Source of the DNA: Devosia enhydra
GTDB taxonomy: Bacteria > Pseudomonadota > Alphaproteobacteria > Rhizobiales > Devosiaceae
Assembly (NCBI RefSeq): GCF_900119845.1
Contig: NZ_FPKU01000002.1
Location: forward strand, 268,055-332,054
Reading direction: 5' to 3'
DNA length: 64,000 nt
Below the pieces are notes generated by a model. It made no database searches and was not told where the DNA came from. It worked only from the letters and a program-made list of their open reading frames with translations. This document shows positions 60,655 through 64,000 of this stretch, in pieces. A program made the translations under genes and the position numbers. Within the stretch, counting starts at the first letter, position 1; each line of letters begins with the position of its first letter.

Positions 60655-61350
60655 TCACCGCCCCCGCGGCCCTCCGATGCGCCCGCTTGCGAGCACATGG
60701 GCGATGCCGGCCTCGACATGGCGTTCGAGCAGCGCTCGCGCGGTGGCGACATCGCGCCCCAGCGCGGCCGTCACCAGTTCCTTGTGGTCGGCGATCACCG
60801 GCGGGCCGCGGAAGCTCTCGGCCAGCATGTGGTAGCGCACGAAGCGGTCGAACACCGAGACATGCACATCCATCAGCGCCGGCGAGCCGCAGGCGGAAAT
60901 CAGCGCCTCGTGAAAGGCCCGGTCATAGGCGATCCAGGGCGCCGTAAGCCCCGTCTCACCGGCCAGCAGCCGCTTTTCGATGGCCGAGAGCTTGTGATGG
61001 GCCCCCACCACCCGCGCTTCCCAGTCGAGATCGCCCTGCGCGATGGACTGTTCGAGCGCGCGGGCTTCAAGCAGCAGCCGCAGGGCCCCCAGGTCGCGCA
61101 GGTCAGCCTCCGATGCCGGGGCCACGGCGAAGCCGCGCTGGCCCTCGGCGACCACGAGATGCTCGGAGGCGAGGCGCTGGAGGATTTCGCGCAGCGTCGA
61201 AAGACCGGCGGCATAATCCACCTTCAGCCGGTCGAGCAGCAGCCGCTCTCCCGGCCGCAACCGTCCCTCGACGATGTCGGCGCGCAGCCTGCGGAAGGTC
61301 GCCTCCCCCACGCTCAGCGGCTCGATATCGGTCAAAGGCTGCAACTGCAT
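60655..61350 (-). CDS. GntR (FadR/FCD subfamily) transcriptional regulator
   Basis: 231 residues. The winged-helix domain is at about residues 14-80 (TFRRLRADIVEGRLRPGERLLLDRL, then AGLSTLREILQRLASEHL), the FCD effector domain follows with its metal-type histidines (YDRAFHEALISACGS, then VIADHKELVTAAL and LLERHVEAGI). It sits between the quinate dehydrogenase gene (convergent) and the TRAP operon (divergent), so the TRAP importer is a natural target. In its upstream region CATCTG (61367-61372) and CAGATG (61389-61394) form a distant dyad, a weak candidate for its site. Confidence 0.9.
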   Translation of the reverse strand: MQLQPLTDIEPLSVGEATFRRLRADIVEGRLRPGERLLLDRLKVDYAAGLSTLREILQRLASEHLVVAEGQRGFAVAPASEADLRDLGALRLLLEARALEQSIAQGDLDWEARVVGAHHKLSAIEKRLLAGETGLTAPWIAYDRAFHEALISACGSPALMDVHVSVFDRFVRYHMLAESFRGPPVIADHKELVTAALGRDVATARALLERHVEAGIAHVLASGRIGGPRGR

Positions 61351-61563
61351 CTGGTCATCGGCTTTTCATCTGATGCTTTTGATATTGACAGATGTCGTGG
61401 TCGGCCGCAACCTTGCGCTGACCGGATGCGGGGAAGCCTCGGTTGACATGTACGAACCATTTCGTACAAAGTTATTCACCCGGCGGCGATCGCCCCCGGA
61501 TGCTAGGGAAAGAGCCCGGGATACGGGCGACCGGTCCCCTCGGGGCCGAGTTGGGAGGAACTC
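61351..61563. promoter_or_regulatory. Divergent control region of GntR gene and TRAP operon, with TetR-type operator
   Basis: 213 bases. 61448-61469 matches the quiC palindrome at 19 of 22 bases (ATGTACGAACC left half identical), and a TTGACA (61443-61448) touches its left edge as a -35 box for the TRAP genes; the -10 is not clear. A dyad CATCTG/CAGATG at 61367-61394 lies closer to the GntR gene. GGGAGGA just before 61564 is the ribosome-binding site of the TRAP binding-protein gene. Confidence 0.7.
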
Positions 61564-62550
61564 ATGACCAAGTCCATTCGCCGCCGCGCCGTGCTTGTCG
61601 GCGCTGCCATGCTGTCGATCTGTGCGGCCCTGCCGGGCCTGGCGCAGGACAAGCCGACGCTGCGCTTTTCGGCCGTGTTCTCCGAGCAGGATATCCGCGC
61701 CGGCATGATGAAGCAGTTCGGCGAGGCCATCGCCGATATCGCGACCCTCGAGCCCTATTACGGGGGCAACCTCTTCAAGCAGGGCACCGAGCTCGTGGCG
61801 CTGCAGCGCGGCAATCTCGAGATGGGCAACATCGCCCCGCAGGACGTTTCCAACCAGATCCCCGCCTGGTCGGTGCTGACCTCGGGCTATCTCTTCCGCG
61901 ACGCCGATCACCTGCGCGCCTTCTTTGACAGCGAAGTGGGCGCCGAGTTCAAGAAAATGGCCGAATACCAGCTCGGCATCCACATCCTCGGGCCGACCTA
62001 TTTCGGCATCCGCCAGGTCGGCCTGCGCGGGGACAAGAAGATCACGACGCCCGCCGACATGGCAGGCATCAAGCTGCGCATGCCGGGCGGCGATGCCTGG
62101 CAGTTCCTCGGCACCGCTCTTGGCGCCAACCCCACCCCGATGGCCTATGCAGAGGTCTATACGGGCCTCCAGACCGGCGCCATCGACGGGCAGGACAACC
62201 CCCTCCCCAATGTCGAGAACATGAAGTTCTTCGAGGTGATGGACCAGATCGTGCTCACCTCGCACCTCGTGGGCTATGACCTTCTCGTCATCTCCAAGAC
62301 CGCGTGGGACGCCATGTCGCCCGAGAACCAGGCTGCCCTCGAGGCCGCTGCGCGCGACGCCATCGACATGAGCCAGGAGGCCCATGTGGCCCGCGAAGCC
62401 GCGCTGCTCGAGCAGTTCAAGGCTGCCGGCCTCGACATCTACGAGCCCGATGTCGCCGCCTTCCGCGAGAACGCGCAGAAGCTCTATCTCGAATCCGACC
62501 TCGCCAAGGATTGGCCCGAAGGCGTGATCGAGCGCATCAACGCGCTCTGA
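61564..62550 (+). CDS. TRAP transporter substrate-binding protein (DctP-like)
   Basis: 328 residues. The signal peptide spans about residues 1-30 (MTKSIRRRAVLVGAAMLS, ending GLAQD), with twin arginines that might favour Tat. The family elements follow in order: TLRFSAVFSEQDIR, GGNLFKQGTELVALQRGNLEMG, ADMAGIKLRMPGGDAWQF and AYAEVYTGLQTGAIDGQDNP, the last being the conserved DctP segment with the ligand-contacting arginine nearby. The operator upstream and the neighbours suggest the ligand is a hydroaromatic acid such as quinate, shikimate or 3-dehydroshikimate; this is inference. Confidence 0.93.
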   Translation: MTKSIRRRAVLVGAAMLSICAALPGLAQDKPTLRFSAVFSEQDIRAGMMKQFGEAIADIATLEPYYGGNLFKQGTELVALQRGNLEMGNIAPQDVSNQIPAWSVLTSGYLFRDADHLRAFFDSEVGAEFKKMAEYQLGIHILGPTYFGIRQVGLRGDKKITTPADMAGIKLRMPGGDAWQFLGTALGANPTPMAYAEVYTGLQTGAIDGQDNPLPNVENMKFFEVMDQIVLTSHLVGYDLLVISKTAWDAMSPENQAALEAAARDAIDMSQEAHVAREAALLEQFKAAGLDIYEPDVAAFRENAQKLYLESDLAKDWPEGVIERINAL

Positions 62551-62558
62551 GCCATGCG

Positions 62559-62580
62559 GGGAGCGGTTCGCGCCGCTCCC
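62559..62580 (+). other. Intercistronic hairpin between TRAP binding protein and permease genes
   Basis: GGGAGCGG (62559-62566) pairs perfectly with CCGCTCCC (62573-62580) around six bases, eight bases after the binding-protein stop. It has no T-run. As in ABC operons, it probably sets a higher level of binding-protein message than of permease message. Confidence 0.6.
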
Positions 62581-62603
62581 TGTCCGTCAGGGGGAGGATG
62601 GCA

Positions 62604-63122
62604 ATGATCGAAAATCTGGCCGCCATCGGCTCATGGCTGCGCGCCCGTGCCGAAAACCTGCTCGCCGCCATGCTGGCGGTGATGTTCATCGTCTTCATCA
62701 TCCAGATCGTCTTTCGCTACCTCCTGAACCTGCCCATCGGCTGGACGCACGAGATCAGCGTCATGATGTGGCTCTATCTCGTGCTGTTCGGCACCGCCTT
62801 CGTGGTGCGCGACAGCGAGGAGATCCGCTTCGACCTGTTTTACGCCGCCGCCAGTCCGCGCGTGCGCCGCGGCATGGTGGTCCTCACCGCCACCACCGTG
62901 GTGGTGCTGTTCACGATTTCGCTGCCGGCGGTCATCGACTACATCGCCTTCATGAAGGTGCAGCGCACCGCCTATCTCAAGATCCGCTTCGACTGGCTCT
63001 ATGCCATCTACGGGGTCTTTGCCGTGGCGGTCATCGTGCGCCAGCTCTGGCTCGGCATCAACGCCCTGCGCGGGGTGGATCCCGTCTCGGTCGATCCGCT
63101 CAAATCCACCTCGGGAGTGTAA
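62604..63122 (+). CDS. TRAP transporter small permease (DctQ-like)
   Basis: 172 residues with four membrane segments; the family segment IVFRYLLNLPIGWTHEISVMMW lies near residue 35, followed by RDSEEIRFDLF. ATG 62604 is preferred to ATG 62598 because GGGGAGG (62591-62597) is then at normal distance. The large permease gene follows after six bases. Confidence 0.9.
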   Translation: MIENLAAIGSWLRARAENLLAAMLAVMFIVFIIQIVFRYLLNLPIGWTHEISVMMWLYLVLFGTAFVVRDSEEIRFDLFYAAASPRVRRGMVVLTATTVVVLFTISLPAVIDYIAFMKVQRTAYLKIRFDWLYAIYGVFAVAVIVRQLWLGINALRGVDPVSVDPLKSTSGV

Positions 63123-63128
63123 GGGCCA

Positions 63129-64000
63129 TGTCGATCCCCTTCGCCTCGGCGCTCGCCATCATCACGGCGCTCGCCTTTCTCGGCCTGCCCATGGGCATCG
63201 CGATGATCGCCGGCTCGGTGCTCTATCTGCTGATGCGCGGGCAGGACATGGGCATCGTCGCCGAGCAGCTGCTCAACGGCATGTATTCGAACTACATCAT
63301 GCTGGCGGTGCCGCTCTTCATCCTCGCCGCCGAGATCATGAATTCGGGCACCATGTCCGAGCGCCTGCTCAAATGGTGCGATGCGCTGGTGGGCCGCTTC
63401 CGCGGCGGGCTGGCGCAGGTCAACGTGCTGCAATCGATCGTCTTTGCCGGCATGTCGGGCTCGGCCATCGCCGATGCCGCCGGCTCGGGCAAGATGATGC
63501 AGTTCATGATGACCAAGGACGGCAAATATACCCCGTCCTATGCCGCCGCGCTCACGGCCGCCACGGCGGTGATCGGGCCGATCATCCCGCCCTCGATCCC
63601 CATGGTACTCTATGCGCTGGTTGCCGATACCTCGATCGGCTACCTCTTTCTTGCCGGCGTCTTTCCCGGCCTCCTGATGGCCGGGGCCATGATGGTGCTG
63701 ATCGCCGTCACGGCGCGGCGCAAGAACTTCCCCGTCGAGCCGCCCGTGCCCCTCCGCCAGCTGCCGCGCATGACCTGGCATGCGCTGCCCGTCTTGATGA
63801 TGCCGGTGGTGCTGATGTACGGCATCTATGGCGGGGTGACGACGCCCACCGAGGCCGCCGCCGTCGCCGCTTTCTACGCGCTCATCGTCTCGCTCGTCAT
63901 CTATCGCAGCGTCGGGGCCCGCGACCTCTATGGCTCTGTGCTGACCAGCGCCAAGACCACCGCCTCGATCGGCATGCTGATCGCCGGGGCGCTGGTGTTC
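63129..64000 (+). CDS. TRAP transporter large permease (DctM-like), truncated by the window end
   Basis: The first 290 residues are visible, with no stop before the edge. Motifs of DctM proteins are in order: FLGLPMGIAMIAGSVLYL, NYIMLAVPLFILAAEIMN, VFAGMSGSAIADAAGSGK, IGPIIPPSIPMVLYA and TTPTEAAAVAAFYAL. About 140 residues should follow outside the window. It completes the DctPQM importer started at 61564. Confidence 0.95.

Noticed and set aside
1-64000. CRISPR arrays, tRNA or rRNA genes, prophage or insertion sequences
   Set aside because: Reading both strands I found no regular spacer-repeat array, no cloverleaf-like segment, no transposase or integrase motif and no terminal repeats; small RNAs without protein-like features could still be missed.

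Overview
The window is a gene-dense, GC-rich stretch of bacterial chromosome with about 61 protein genes, no rRNA or tRNA that I could find, no CRISPR array and no insertion sequence. High GC, many solute-binding-protein-dependent ABC and TRAP importers, quinate/shikimate catabolism and a Rhizobiales-style inverted repeat suggest a heterotrophic, plant- or soil-associated alphaproteobacterium of the Hyphomicrobiales, possibly Devosia-like. The genus is inference: no phylogenetic marker gene is present.

Layout. (1) 1-7161: tail of a dipeptide/oligopeptide-type ABC importer (two permeases, two ATPases) followed without a break by a hydroxyacid dehydrogenase, an enolase-superfamily dehydratase, a Gfo/Idh/MocA oxidoreductase and a DapA-like protein that lacks the usual Schiff-base lysine; this looks like sugar-acid catabolism with an unknown substrate. 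(2) 7746-20229: two divergent operons around an operator-rich gap at 13563-13790. Leftward is a CUT1 sugar ABC importer with a TetR regulator and a beta-keto acid cleavage enzyme. Rightward are both subunits of a predicted C-glycoside deglycosidase, a GMC flavoprotein, an acyl-cleaving alpha/beta hydrolase, a LigAB-type ring-cleavage dioxygenase and an aromatic hydroxylase. I read this as a complete catabolic island for aromatic C-glycosides, and it is the best candidate for a new system here. (3) 20347-27850: membrane and secreted proteins, a TAP-type peptidase/hydrolase, a lipoprotein lipase, and AraC and GntR regulators. (4) 27868-36132: polar-amino-acid-type ABC importer genes interleaved with a PfkB kinase, a LacD-like aldolase and a class II fructose-bisphosphate aldolase, divergent from galM and fbp. 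(5) 36204-41002: RpiR regulator and a TRAP importer with a racemase-like protein; matching operators lie in front of the regulator and of the importer. (6) 41025-45660: aldo/keto reductase, a second polar-amino-acid-type ABC importer, LysR regulator. (7) 45825-54736: six tightly overlapping genes for glycan synthesis, including a glycosyltransferase/UDP-galactopyranose mutase fusion and a glycosyltransferase/glycoside hydrolase fusion. (8) 54793-56650: RES/Xre toxin-antitoxin pair and a heme oxygenase. (9) 56756-64000: quinate/shikimate catabolism (QuiC-type dehydratase, quinate/shikimate dehydrogenase), TetR and GntR regulators and a TRAP importer; one 22-bp operator type recurs at three promoters, defining a small regulon.

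Start codons were chosen from ribosome-binding sites, overlaps with neighbours and family length. Substrates are mostly inferred from family and context and should be read as hypotheses.
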